From: Adiantum capillus-veneris
Taxonomy: Eukaryota; Streptophyta; Polypodiopsida; Polypodiales; Pteridaceae
NCBI GenBank assembly: GCA_014529385.2
Contig: CM043946.1
Location: 15,329,077 to 15,393,076 of the forward strand
Reading direction: 5' to 3'
DNA: 64,000 bases
Shown here: positions 48,110-59,912 of the stretch, in pieces
How the letters are laid out: each line of letters begins with the position of its first letter
How positions within the stretch are numbered: position 1 is the first letter of the stretch
Program-made: the position numbers and the translations under genes
Notes under the pieces: model-generated
What the model was told of the DNA's origin: nothing
The model's input: the letters and a program-made list of their open reading frames with translations, nothing else
Database searches by the model: none

Positions 48110-51100
48110 ATGGCTCAATCTACAGAGAAAGAGATTTTTGGTGCGTTTACATCCGAAGACAAATTGGATGGTACCAACTATTCTCTTTGGTCTTTTATGG
48201 CCAAAAATGTTTTGGTTGGTAAAGGATTGTGGGATTATGTATCTGGAGATGAAGTTCGTCCAGGTAGGATTGCACCTGCCACGCTTGGTTGTGGTGCAGC
48301 TGTTGGTGCAGGACCCTCACAAGTCACTCCAAAGCAAAAGAGATGGGATACTTAAGATACACAAGCTATGGCTGTGATTGCCTTAACCATAAAGAGGACA
48401 ATCACACCACATATCAGATCTTACAGAACTTCTGAGGATGCTTGGAACACTCTGCAAGCTATGTTTGGAGGAAGAAACGCTGCCAAAATAGAGTTTTTGA
48501 AGAAACAACTTGACAAAATACAGATGGACGAAGGTGACGATATCGTCGAGCATCTTACAAAAATCAGGGATCTTAAAGAGAAATTGCTTAGCATTGATGA
48601 AGTGATTCCAAAGAAGGACTTGGTTTCCAAAACACTCAATTCACTACCACCATCTTATTTGACTTTTCAGACTTCTTTGACTCTATCTTTGCGAGCTAAT
48701 CCTGAGCCTCTTCATTTTGAAGAGTTAGTGGCTTTGCTATTGCAGGAGGATCAATCACTTAAGAACAAGTCTTTACAGGTGGATGGTATGGATCATGCTC
48801 TTGTTGTACAGAACAAAAACAAGGGTAAAGAGAGTGCTCATCACTCCAAGTCTGGTGCAGGACAGTCTTCAGAGAAGTCTAAAGGTGATTTCGACAAGTC
48901 CAAGAAGAAAGGTAAATGTCACTACTGCAAGAAACCTGATCACTACATTAGTGAGTGTAAAAAGCGAATTGCTAAAGAAAAGAAGAAAGAGTCAAGTTTG
49001 GTTGTTTCAGCTTCTGGTGATTCTTCTACAGCTAAAGAAGAGTCTGCAAACTTTGTGCAGGATTCTTATGCTTTCGTAGTATGTTCAGATTTTTCTGCTT
49101 ACAGTGTTGACAAGACAAAAATGATTTGATACTTTGATAGTGGTGCATCCATGCATATTACTTCAAGGAAGGATTTGTTTTGTTCATTGGATGCAGCTCC
49201 AACAGGAAAGAAGGTGACATGTGCAAATAATGCTTCTTATCCAATCAAAGGCGTTGGTAAGATTTTGATTACCATTTCAGATGGTTCAGATTTATGCTTG
49301 CCAGATGTCTTATATGTTCCAGGGATCAAGAAGAATTTGTTGTCTGTATCCTCTCTTGCAAAAAATGGTCTTCGGGTCATTTTTGAGGATGACAGATGTG
49401 TTGTACGGGATCGAGAGAATGGTTATTCTCTTATCACTACAGGTACGCTGGAAAATGGACTATTTGTGCTAGATCGTTATGAAAAGCAGATTCAGGTATG
49501 TATTGCAGAAACAAAGACTTAGGCAATGCAGGATGCTGAGTTGTGGCATGCTAGATTTGGGCATGTTGGTTATGGCAGTTTGATGACTTTACAACGTCAT
49601 AATATGGTGCATGATTTGTCTTTATTGGAGATGCCACCAAGACATGTATGTGAAGGTTGCATTCTTGGAAAGATGCACAGATTTGCATTTTCGCAGGATG
49701 GTTCAGTTAAAGGGACACGAAAGTTGCAGCTTGTACACAGTGATGTATGTGGTCCTATGAGGATGCCATCTATAGGAAACAACCTTTATTTTGTGACCTT
49801 CATTGATGACTTTTCCAGGTTTTGTTGGGTGTATCCACTCAAAGCAAAGTCAGATGTGTTTGCAGTTTTTCAACATTATGTCGCCATGGTTGAGAATGAA
49901 ACAGGTTGCAAAGTACAGACTCTTCGTACCGATCGAGGAGGTGAATACATGTCAGGTGCATTTAAGGATTTTTTGGGAAAGAAAGGCATTAAACACCAAT
50001 GCACTATGCCATACACACCACAACAGAATGGCGTTGCAGAAAGGAAGAACAGGTCTTTAATGGAGACGGCTAGATGTATGCTCAAGGCTAAGAGTTTGCC
50101 TCATAAGCTATGGATGGAGGCAGTTGCTTGTGCAGCACATGTTTTGAACAGGTGTCCTACTCGTGCCTTGAAGACCATTACTCCATATGAAGCTTGGTAT
50201 GACAGAAAACCTTCAGTCAGTTATCTTCGTGTTTTTGGTTGTCTTGCTTATGCTCACATCCCTCAGCAGTTACGTGGGAAGCTTGATGATAAGGCAATCA
50301 AATGTATATTTGTGGGGTACAGTAGTGGAAGTAAAGGTTATAGACTTTACAATCCTGCTACAAACAAGATTTTTGAAAGTTGTGATGTAATTTTTGCAAA
50401 AACTACTGCTCAACCTATGGTTGCTTTTGATGTACCTCATATGCAGACACATGCTGTATTTGAAGGTTTGCTTCCTTCTTTTGTGGAGAATCAAGAATCA
50501 CAACAGGTTGATAATCTTGATCAATCTTTTGATCAGCATGTGACACCTCATGATGTAGAGAAAATTGTGCGTGAAGAGCAAGAAGTTCTCAGGGAAGAAA
50601 GAACTTTGCCTAAATGGGTTCAGAAAACTTTGCAGGATAGCAAGTTGGATGCACCGTTGCCACGAAAAACACGGGTTGGTACTACTTTTGACAGAGAGCA
50701 AGTAGATTTGGCTTGCTTTAGCACTCTTTGTGATGCAAATGAGCTTGATTCAATTGAACAAGCTTTAGAGTGTGTTCAGTGGAAAGATGCTATGCAGCAA
50801 GAAATTGATTCTATTCATAAGAATCATACATGGGATCTAGTGGACTTGCCTACAGGTAAAAAGCCTATTGGTACAAAGTGGGTTTTTAAGGTAAAAAGGA
50901 AACAAGATGGTACTGTTGACAGGTACAAAGCAAGGCTTGTGGCAAAAGGCTATGCGCAACAGAAAGGCATAGATTATGATGAAACCTTTGCTCCTACTTC
51001 TCGTGCGTCCACAGTTAGATCACTAGTTGCAATTGCTGCTCATCATGGTTGGAAAGTGCATCAGTTGGATATCAAAAGTGCTTTTTTGAATGGTGATTTG

Positions 51101-52291
51101 CAGGAAGAAGTTTATGTAAGTCAACCAAGTGGTTTTGTTGTAAAAGGTAAAGAGCAAAAGGTATGTAGATTGCGTAAAGCTTTGTATGGTCTCAAACAGG
51201 CTCCAAGAGCATGGTATGAGAAGATACATACTTATTTGATTGGCCAGGGATTTCAAAATAGTCCAACAGAAAGTACTTTGTATGTCAAAAAGAGAGATGG
51301 AGTTCTCATTATGCTAACACTTTATGTGGATGATATGCTTCTTACAGGAAATACTGCAGATGAAATTGAAGCGTTTAAAGATGCTTTGAGAAAAACCTTT
51401 GAGATGTCTGATCTTGGTTTGCTACATTATTACTTGGGTATTCAGTTTGTGCAATCAGAGGATGGCATATACATGCTGCAGGCAAAATATTTGCATAAAA
51501 TTTTGGACAAGTTTGGTATGCAAAATTGTAAACCAATCTCTACACCCGTAGAAACTGGATCAAAGTTGAGCATGCACGATGCTGGAGAACCTTTTGATGT
51601 ACATACTTATGCAGCAGCGGTTGGTTGCTTGATATATTTGGCAGGCAACACTCGTCCAGACATTCAATTTGGGGTTTCACAAGCAAGCAGATTTATGAAC
51701 AACCCAGGTATGCATCATTGGCAGGCTGTGAAGCGCATACTTCATTACCTTTTAGGTACCCCTAATCTTTCCATGTTCTTTCCAAGGGGGGATATGTATG
51801 GAAAGCACAGTTCTATGCAGCTTCTTGGTTACAGCGATTCAGATTGGGCTGGTGATTTTGGCACACGACATTCTACAAGTGGGAATTGTTTTTTCTTGGG
51901 AAATGCATGTATATCTTGGCTAAGCAAGAAGCAACCCACAGTGGCTACATCAACTTGTGAAGCTGAGTACAGGGCAGCTTTCATGGCAACAGTTGATTGT
52001 GTATAGATACGCAGGTTATTGGCAGATCTTTGTGAGTGTCAACAGGCACCCACTACCATTTTCACTGACAGTCAGAGTGCTATGGCAGTTGCAAGGAATC
52101 CAGTATTTCATGCAAGAACAAAGCACATAGAGGTTCACTACCACTATGTCAGGGAAAGGCTACATGCAGGGGAGATCACACTAACTTACTGTCCTACACA
52201 GGATAACATTGCAGATCTATTTACGAAGGCGTTATCACGAGAAAAGTTTGAAGCTTTCCAAAAAGCTTTGGGCTTACTCTCATACACATGA
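48110..52291 (+). pseudogene. Inner copia gag-pol (single frame, four nonsense codons)
   Basis: From ATG 48110 (MAQSTEKEIFGAFTSEDKLD) to the stop after 52291 the frame never shifts. It is broken only by TAA at 48353, TGA at 49127, TAG at 49520 and TAG at 52004. Gag (UBN2 type) runs to a CCHC knuckle (CHYCKKPDHYISEC, about 48917). The protease has DSGASMHIT at about 49136. The integrase zinc-binding part (ELWHARFGHVGYGSL...CEGC) starts at 49540. The catalytic core has HSDVCGPM, RTDRGGEYMS and NGVAERKNRS (49735-50070). RT has QLDIKSAFLNGDLQEEVYVS and TLYVDDMLL (YVDD at 51323-51334). RNase H has YSDSDWAGDFGTRHSTSGN and ends TDSQSAMAVARNPVFHARTK. Context at the stops suggests former Gln or Trp codons, that is, C-to-T type changes. 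Confidence 0.95.
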
Positions 52292-52338
52292 TGATCTGCT
52301 ACCTTGTACAGATTCACACTATCACTACAGGGGGGATT

Positions 52339-52617
52339 TGTAGACATGTAGTAGTGTTAGTGTGTATACGCGCTTTACCAGGGGCACTTTTCTCCCACTG
52401 GGTTTTTCCCCTTGGACATCTGGTGTGAAAGGACACCTTATCTCTTAGGGTCTCATATAAGCTTTGTAGCTCTGAGTTTGTATATACTCTATTATTCCAA
52501 TACAGAGAGATAGACTACAGAGATCTCGTACGCAAGCTCTGTGTCTTCTCCTTCTCCATCTTCTTCCTACTCTGAGTTGCTGTCTTCCTTCTGTTTCCTG
52601 TTTCATCATCTTCAACA
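52339..52617 (+). repeat. 3' LTR of inner copia
   Basis: This 279-bp LTR starts TGTAGACATG after the polypurine tract and ends TTCAACA, followed by the CTTGC duplication. Confidence 0.95.
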
Positions 52618-53431
52618 CTTGCCAATGCTCTTTACCTGGGTTGTCCATGAACCTACTCACAACTCCCACTGCATGTGCAATGTCTGGCCTTGTCCAGACC
52701 ATAGCATACATTAGAGAACCTACCGCTGCAGCATATGGAACTTTAGACATATAGGCTATCTCCTCTTGTGTCTTTGGACACATATCCTTCGTTAGTTTAA
52801 AATGACCAGCCAAAGGTGTAGAAACTGATTTTGCATTTTGCATTGCAAACCTTTCTAGTACCTTCTTGATGTAATCTTCTTGAGATAGCTTTATTGTCTT
52901 CTTCGTTCTGTCCCTTGATATTTTCATACCAAGTATCCTCTTTGCAACACCTAAATCTTTCATTGAAAAAGATTTGGACAGCTCCTCTTTTAGGTCTTTG
53001 ATGTCCTGCATGTTAGCACTTGCAATCAACATGTCATCAACATACAACATTAGGATGATGAATTTCCCATCTCCCAAATTCTTCGTGTAGACGCAGTGAT
53101 CCGAGTTACATCTTGTGAATCCATGATCCAACATCCATCGATCAAACTTCAAGTACCATTGTCTTGATGCTTGCTTTAAACCATACAAGCTCCTCTTTAA
53201 TCTGCAAACCATTTTCTCCTTACCTTTTACTTCATACCCCTTTGGTTGAAGCATGTAGATTTCCTCCTCTAAGTCACCGTGAGGGAATGCCGTATTTACA
53301 TCCATTTGCTCGAGATTTAGATCATGAGCAGCCACAAGGCTTAAGAAAAGCCTAATTGAGTTCATTTTTACAACAGGAGAAAATATTTCATTGAAGTCAA
53401 TACCTTTCTTTTGAGAAAAACCTTTTACCAC
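52618..53431 (-). pseudogene. Outer copia RT domain
   Basis: The minus-strand frame from 53431 reads VKGFSQKKGIDFNEIFSPVV, EQMDVNTAFPHGDLEEEIYM, RSLYGLKQASRQWYLKFDRW and ILMLYVDDMLIAS (YVDD intact), then YAAAVGSLMYAMVWTRPDIA. It ends at NPGKEHWQ, where the inner copia is inserted, and resumes at 47431. It is one base out of frame with the part upstream of 53436. Confidence 0.95.
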
Positions 53432-53435
53432 AAGC

Positions 53436-55130
53436 CTAGACTTGTACCTTTTCTTCCTTCAGCTTGTACACCCATTTGTTTTGAAGTGACCGCTTACCTT
53501 TAGGCAACTCAACCAACTCCCATGTTTGGTTGCGATGTAGTGAGTCCATCTCCACTTGCATGCTCTTCGTCCATTCTTCTTTGGATTCATGTTGCATAGC
53601 TTCTTCGTATGATTCCGGCTCTCGAGAATCTGAGATCAAGATATGGTTGAAGGAAGGAACAAACCTTTCTGGAGGTCTACTTGCTCTTGGAGATCTTCGG
53701 GGAATAGGTTGAGGCTCCTCATTTGGTTGACGTTGTTGCACATTGTCACCGTTTGCAGTCCTTGAGTCTTCACCGTCCTCAAGCTCCATGTACTCATCAC
53801 CAGTATCTTTTGTTTGTTTTCTTTCCAAGTAATCTTTGTACATATTTTGTTCGTTAAAAATTACATCCCTACTCCTTAAGATTTTACCATCTTCAGGATT
53901 CCATAGGCGATACCCAAAGTCACCTTCTCCATAGCCAATGAAGAAACACTTTTTGGATTTTGCATCTAGCTTTGATCTTAGGCTTCTATCTATGTGCATG
54001 AAAACCTCACACCCAAACACTTTGAGAAATGCATAATTCATCGGTTTACCTGTCCATGCCTCTTCTGGAACTCCCCCATCCAATGCCGTTGAGGGTGATC
54101 GATTGATTAAGTACATAGACGTACTTACAGCTTCCGCCAAAAGCTCAAGCGGTAGGCCTGCATGTAGCCGCATGCTTCGTGCTCGCTCCATGATTGTCCT
54201 GTTCATCCTTTCCAAAATACCATTTTGTTGAGGTGTCCTTGGGGTTGTCCTTTGCCTCCGAATGCCATTGCTAGCACAAAAGCTTTCAAAAGCTTGGCTG
54301 CAATATTCACCTCCATTGTCGGATCTGAGGCATTTAACCTTGGTACCTGTTTCATTCTCCACAAAGGCTTTCCACCTTTGAAATATGGAAAATACATCGG
54401 ATTTATTCTTCATGACATAAACCCATGTTTTTCTAGTCGCATCGTCTATGAATGTTACATAGTACAATGAGCCACCAAGTGATGGTGTACTTGCAGGACC
54501 CCAAACATCAGAATGAACCAACTCAAGTTTTTTATTTTTTCTTTCATTTCCTGAATTTTGAAATTTTACCCTCTTTTGTTTACCATAAACACAATCTTCA
54601 CAGAACTCTAAGTCCACTTCTTTCAAACCTGGTAGAAGCTTCTTTGTTTGAAGGATTTGCATTCCTTTGGCACTCATATGCCTAAGTCGGTAGTGCCACA
54701 CCGCACTGTCAACTTCTGTAGTTGCTGCACAGGCCGAAGGTTGCGTGCTAACAGTACACAAGTAAAGTGTACCGACTTTTTCTCCCTTGGCAACCACCAA
54801 AGATCCCTTTGAGATCTTCCACCGTTTGTTTCCGAATGCAATGTTGTGACCTTCATCGTCCAATTGTCCTGTAGAGATCAAATTTTTGTGAAGAGAAGGA
54901 ACATGCCTAACATCTTTAAGCTTCCATTCATTTCCGTTAGCAGTTTTGACAGAAACTGTACCTTTGCCGACAATCTCACAAGCTTCATCATCTCCCAAGT
55001 ATACATACCCAAAATTACTTTTGGTGTAGTCTTGGAAACGTTGCTTGTGTGGTGTCGCATGGAATGAAGCCCCGGAATCTACTATCTAGGAATTAGACAC
55101 ATTGTCTAATGAGAGAATTAGCATCTTGCT
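53436..55130 (-). pseudogene. Outer copia protease, integrase and start of RT
   Basis: This is in the same frame as gag. The protease region (IVDSGASFHATPH, about 55060-55090) is separated by two TAG codons at about 55131 and 55086; the second stands where relatives have Trp. Then come the pre-integrase finger (HYRLRHMSAKGMQILQ; CEDCVYGKQKR) and the integrase core (VHSDVWGPA; RSDNGGEYCSQAF; QQNGILERMNRTIMERARSM). The C-terminal part (LKVFGCEVFMHIDRSLRSKL) and a Pro/Arg-rich linker follow. RT begins at KWVYKLKEE near 53460. A small deletion near 53440 shifts the frame. Integrase would insert the DNA copy into the genome. Confidence 0.93.
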
Positions 55131-55955
55131 CTACTTTACCTGCCACATTGCCTTCGATGTTGGCTTGTTGTCTTGAGACTCTGTCTCCTTCTTCTTCTTG
55201 GGCCAACAATCCTTCTTGACGTGGCCCTTCTTGCCGCAGTTCCAACATTCAAGAACTGACTTTGTGCGTGACTTGCTCCGCCTTGAGCGATCACGACCCT
55301 TTTGGTTTTTGAACCTCTCCTTAGGCCTTCCTCTTGTTTCCACTGATAGTGCAGCACTTGATGATTCTCCTGTGCTTCTTCTTCGCATTTCCTCGCTTAG
55401 GAGAACACCCACAATATCATCAAACTTAACAGTATTTGTGCCAGAGATAGAATTACTTACAGCCATCACAAGGCTATCCCAACTATCCGGTAGAGATGAT
55501 AGTATAAGGAGAGCTCGCACTTCGTCATCGAAATTGATTTTCACTGATCGAAGTTGACTTATGTTTGTGTTAAAGTCATTTAGGTGTTCTGCAACTGAAC
55601 CATTCTCTGCCATCTTTAGATTGAACAAGCGCTTCATAAGAAATACCTTATTGGATGCCGATGGTTTCTCGTAGATGTCGTCAAGTGACTTCATCAAGTC
55701 CTCCGTGGTCTTCATCTCTGAAACATTGAAGGCCACCGTTGACGCCAAGCTTAACTGGATTGTTCCCAGTGCCTTTCGATCAAGGACATTCCATGCTTCA
55801 TCTGCCATTGTTGCGGGCTTCTTCGCAAGACCGCCTAGTGGCAAATAGAGGTCCTTCTGGTAGAGATAGTCTTCAATCTGCATCTTCCAATGTTGGTAGT
55901 TTTTGCCGTTGAACTTCTCAATCTTGAGCTTCCCTTCCTCCGCCATAACTCCCAC
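55131..55955 (-). pseudogene. Outer copia gag
   Basis: The 274 codons start MGVMAEEGKLKIEKFNGKNY (a second ATG is four codons in) about 50 bp after the PBS. The UBN2-type Gag core includes WKMQIEDYLYQKDLYLPLGG and LKMAENGSVAEHLNDFNTNI. A Lys/Arg-rich stretch and a CCHC knuckle (CWNCGKKGHVKKDC) follow near residue 240. A TAG ends it at 55131, but the frame continues into the protease. Because the TAG stands where CAG would fit, the original was probably a single gag-pol polyprotein. Confidence 0.93.
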
Positions 55956-56005
55956 TCAATTCAAGGAATCCTTTCCTTGAGATAATTTAGCTACGAGCAA
56001 ACCTT

Positions 56006-56017
56006 GCTCTGATACCA
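56006..56017 (-). other. Primer-binding site of outer copia
   Basis: TGGTATCAGAGC on the minus strand, two bases inside the 5' LTR end. Confidence 0.93.
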
Positions 56018-56019
56018 GT

Positions 56020-56734
56020 TGTTAGAAAATAAGACGTAGCTAAAAAGATTTTTGAGTAGATTACTTAATGGAGAGAGATAGATTTCACACACAAGAGATA
56101 ATAGAGTAGAGAGAGAGAGAGAGAGTACACACGATATACGTGGTTCACCCAATGTGGGCTACGTCCACGGGAAAGCAGCCACTGGCTTTAGCACTTCAAA
56201 AGAAGAAGTAGTTTACAAAGGGATTAAATCCTTGATAGAGTTCCCGCCTTGCTTCACTCTCACCACCTCACACTCACCTTGTTGCATCAACTTCACACTA
56301 TAAAATGTGTGTAGAAATGGCCTCCTTTTATAGGCCAAAAGGGCTGCCCTCTCTTATGAGAGACAGCCATGTGTAGCCGCCCTTGTGCGAATAAGTCCAA
56401 ATCGGACCCTCCAATCCGCCCATGTGTGGCCGCCCTTGAGAAGACAAGTCCGCTTTTGAATTCGGCCACCGGCCACCGGCCATTAGCCATTGACTACCGG
56501 CCACCGGCCAACCGACCGGTTGTTTTCCGACTACTTTCCGGCCGCCGTCCGGCCATTATATTCCGACGAAAAAAAAAGTCCTAAAGTTGCCCCTGATTCT
56601 TGTCCGTGAAAATTTTGGTTTCCGGTGAGTGATTTTGTTTCACGCACGATGGCTTCTCCTCATAATGGGGGCCTTACAAATGTGCGCTTTTACCACAGAA
56701 AATTACAAGGGTAAATCAGGCTCCATACTTAACA
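56020..56734 (-). repeat. 5' LTR of outer copia
   Basis: This 715-bp LTR has the same termini as 46065-46830. It carries a (GA)n run near 56110 and ACCGGCC repeats near 56465-56520, and lacks the GC palindrome found in the 3' LTR. Confidence 0.93.
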
Positions 56735-57060
56735 AGAAAATCATGAGAAAACCTGTACTCTTTAAATTCTAAGACTTTATGGATCTTTGGGCAATGGGTG
56801 ATCTCCTAAGCTATCTTTATTTCTAAGATGGTCAACATACCATAAAAAATTGAACAGCTCTTTTACCGTCCCTACTGAGATTCTTGCATAAGCTGAAGCA
56901 TAATCCAACACCTTTTTTTCATATGCATAGCCGTGATATATGGCTGTCCCAAAATGAGTGGATAGGAGGAATGCTCCTACACAAAAAAAATATGTTCATC
57001 ACAAAATTTTCCAATTGTTACCTTCACATTTGACATGCGCCATAAAGTTCATCTGGCTGG
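56735..57060 (-). pseudogene. Ty3/gypsy copy II, 5' part
   Basis: This continues copy II beyond the copia insertion. The minus-strand translation contains THFGTAIYHGYAYEKKVLD, SAYARISVGTVKELFNF and VDHLRNKDSLGDHPLPK. These match GQTYIMVVRMETKVLDDGSA, RDSKRVVQFFIVCVDHVRNK and DNLHDHPLSKI of copy I (42825-43055). The 5' limit next to the piggyBac-like gene is not sharp. Confidence 0.75.
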
Positions 57061-59220
57061 GTATTGGAAACTCAAGCCCGCCAACCATGATCACATGGCT
57101 AGGCTGCGGCTTCTTATGATTATAGACTCAACAAGGATTCAACTTACATTTAGATGGAATTAGTCTCTCATCAACAATTACATTCTTTCCACAATTGTAG
57201 TACAATGGAAAAGTGGCATTCGACCTCTCTTCCAATGACAAAGCTTGCCATAGCTTGTACTCTTACGTTTCGTTCACAAGAGGCCATTGAGAGTTATTTC
57301 GTACATGCAATAAACGCTTTATTTGTTGATATTCACTTTGCCCCATCTTCTTTGCATAGTTAGGATACCGGACAACATCGCAAGCATATCTTTTCCAATA
57401 AATTTTTTTGTCTGGCATAAATTGCAAGGCCATACCAATAGACACTCCCAAAAACCGCAAGAATGAATGTCTATCCAATGCATTCCATATTCGAGTTGAC
57501 TCACGGTTTGCCAAAACCTTTTCACATTTTTCAATTATATATCTATTTGTCTTAGCCACAATAGTGTCTACCAAATAAAGAGGAAATAGAGCTCGAAAAA
57601 GCTGAATCTTTGTAAACTCTCTTGGAACATGTCCCAAGTCTGGACCCACAATATCCAAAAATGGTGGTAATATTTTGAATGTTCCTTTAGGCTCCACATC
57701 CATTTTATCACCGCTCTTCCAAGCTGGAAAGCTTACATTTGACCAATCACCCTCATCATCAGAATCCCACAAGACAAGACCTTATGCCTCCAAAATCTAA
57801 TCTTCACACTCTTCTTCCTCGCCCACGAATGCATGTTCAGGTCTACAATCATCACCATCTTGCATAACATCCACATGTCGACCCTTTTTTTCAACATGCT
57901 TCTGTGAAGTACCCCTCTTTTACTCTCACGTTCCCTTCACAAGAGGCCATTGAGAGTTATCTCATATATATGCAATAAACGCTTTATTTGTTGATATTCA
58001 GTTTACCCCATCTTCTTTGCATAGTTAAGATATCGGACAACGCCGCAAGCATCTCTTTTCCAATAACAATTTTTGTATGGCATAAATTGCAAGGCCATAC
58101 CAATAGACACTCCCAAAAACCTCAAGAATGAATGTCTATCCAATGCATTCCATATTCGAGTTGACTCATGCTTTGCCAAAACCTTTTCACGTTTTTCAAT
58201 TGCATATCTATTTGTTTTAGCCACAATTGTGTGTACCAAATAAAGAGGAAATAGAGCTGGGAAAAAAACTGAATCTCTGTAAACTCTCTTGGAACCTGTC
58301 CCAAATCTGGACCCACAGTATCCAAAACTGATGGTAGTATTTTGAATGTTCCTTCAGGCTCCACAGGCATTTTATCACCGCTCTTCGAAGCTGGAAAGCT
58401 TACATTTAACCAATCACCCTCATCATAAGAATCCCACAAGAATAGACCTTATGCCTCCAAAATCTCATCTTCACACTCTTCTTCCTCGCCTACGAATGCA
58501 TGTTCAGCTCTAGAATCATCACCATCTTGCATAGCATCCACATGTCAACCCTCTTTTACAACATGCTTCTGTGAAGTGCCCCGCTTCTTGAGAATCTTCT
58601 TCCCCTTCTTGTGAGCATGACTACTCTCAACATGAGCATTAGCATTTCGCCTCCTTGCATTTGCCTCCACAACATCACAATGTCTTACAAGATCCTCATC
58701 CACCAAAAAACCGAGCACCTACTTTGGCATGAACGCTAGTACTAAATTTAGAGGCATCAACATTAGTTGCATCCGCATGACTACCAAAACATTCTTTGGC
58801 ATATATTGCCCTTGGTCGGCCTCTACCCACAATTCTCTTCTTAGGAGGTCAACCACTCTTAGCAACTAGAGAGGGCACACTTGGCAATTCACCAAGTGGC
58901 AAGCTTGCAATAGAAGAAATTAGAGACACACCCAAAACATCCATAGCCATAGATTTCTCATGTATATCCACAACATTGAAATTCAATGCATCATCCATAA
59001 CATCCATCACATTCATCATATAAGCATACTCAAAAGTTATTTCAACCGCATCAGACACAAGTGGCATGCCCGCATTCGGCAATACATTTGAACTTACATT
59101 TAGAGCATCCCTCTTTTGGGATGCCAAAAACTCTGCCAAAGTAAACTCATCATCCACATCTGCAATGCATTGATGAGGTGCCTCCACACTTGCATCAACA
59201 ATCAAAATAAGATGCACTCA
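57060..59220 (-). pseudogene. piggyBac-like transposase, with internal tandem duplication
   Basis: In minus order, an acidic N-terminal region lies at 58849-59217 (DDEFTLAEFLASQKRDALNV). A basic stretch (KKGKKILKKRGTSQKH, about 58560-58610) and an acidic one (GEEEECEDEILEA) follow. The start of the DDE_Tnp_1_7 domain (PREFTKIQLFRALFPLYLVD, IVAKTNRYI, FLRFLGVSIGMALQFMP, YWK) occurs twice, at 58003-58439 and 57263-57772, because 663 bp are tandemly duplicated. After the second copy, QSEYQQIKRLLHVRNN and, in another frame, VDERLIPSKCKLNP (about 57120-57170) resemble the next piggyBac block with its catalytic Asp. The last Asp block and Cys-rich tail are missing. No TTAA-flanked ends were found. 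Confidence 0.72.
57258..58583. repeat. 663-bp tandem duplication in the piggyBac-like gene
   Basis: The unit beginning near 57258 recurs near 57921: AAGAGGCCATTGAGAGTTAT at 57278 and 57941, and CAATAAACGCTTTATTTGTT in both. The copies differ at about one base in 20 by eye. Confidence 0.9.
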
Positions 59221-59565
59221 CAAGGACTCCCATGATAGCATGTAGGGAGTGGAGTCGCCTTCAAAGGCACACTTAAACAACTGTTTGCATGCATTGAATG
59301 GAATTATTCTACCTGCCTAGCACTTTTCTTGCCAATCAAGAGGATGAGTCTTCTTTACCAATGCAAGCCCAAACTCCGTGGCTGGATAGAGCAAAATTGC
59401 AAGGAGGGCATCCCACAACTTAGCGCAGGTGCAACCGAGAGGAGGGTGGAATTCTTGGTTGCCACCACAAAGCGCTATGAACCAACATAAACAACGATAT
59501 CGTGCTCTAGTATTTTTGCAAAAAACGCTCCAGAGAGCAGGTTTTTGCTCTGTAGAGTTAGCCAT
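59221..59565 (-). other. Unrecognised minus-strand frame upstream of the piggyBac-like gene
   Basis: The frame from ATG 59565 (MANSTEQKPALWSVFCKNTR) has an N-terminal Cys-containing half and continues after one stop (at about 59317) with AGRIIPFNACKQLFKCAFEG. It could be an upstream exon of the piggyBac-like gene or part of another decayed element; no domain is recognised. The DNA from 59570 to 59910 shows nothing. Confidence 0.3.
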
Positions 59566-59912
59566 GCTTTTTTCGAGATAAGAGTGCGCAGTTGAGCATT
59601 ATTTGATGGGTTCAATGTGAATCATTCGATGGCCTTGCTCATCCCGATGGTTGCCTTTTTCCAACCTTCTCCCCTCCAAGGCTCCATAGCCAAAGCCATG
59701 CAATTATAAAAAACTTACCAAAAAATGCTTTAATTACAAGCTAATTAGGTAGTTTTATGGCTTTTAAAGAAATAAGGATGTTTTTTCAAGTCTTGAGAGA
59801 CAACCTAGGCTAGCTTTCCAGTCATTCATGGTAAATTTTCCCTTCCTAAAAAATCACACCTTTTAATGTGTTTGCACGACATTTTAGTGTCTCACGACAC
59901 TTTAGTGTCCAA

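Larger units (their letters stand above)
47432..52617 (+). mobile_element. Inner Ty1/copia element, full length and young
   Basis: The LTRs (47432-47710 and 52339-52617) are each 279 bp and differ at seven positions by direct comparison. A perfect 5-bp duplication CTTGC flanks the element (47427-47431 and 52618-52622). The PBS is at 47713-47724 and a polypurine tract (CAGGGGGGATT) lies before the 3' LTR. The element interrupts the outer copia between RT and RNase H, in opposite orientation. One continuous gag-pol frame carries four stop codons. Confidence 0.97.
46065..56734 (-). mobile_element. Outer Ty1/copia element, split by inner copia
   Basis: LTRs lie at 56020-56734 (5') and 46065-46830 (3'). 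The element is flanked by a perfect 5-bp duplication AGAAA (46060-46064 and 56735-56739) and inserted into gypsy copy II. The PBS is at 56006-56017 and the polypurine tract (AAGTGGGAGAT on the minus strand) at 46831-46841. Without the inner element it is about 5.5 kb, with gag, protease, integrase, RT and RNase H in the copia order. Stops and one frameshift disable it. Confidence 0.95.
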
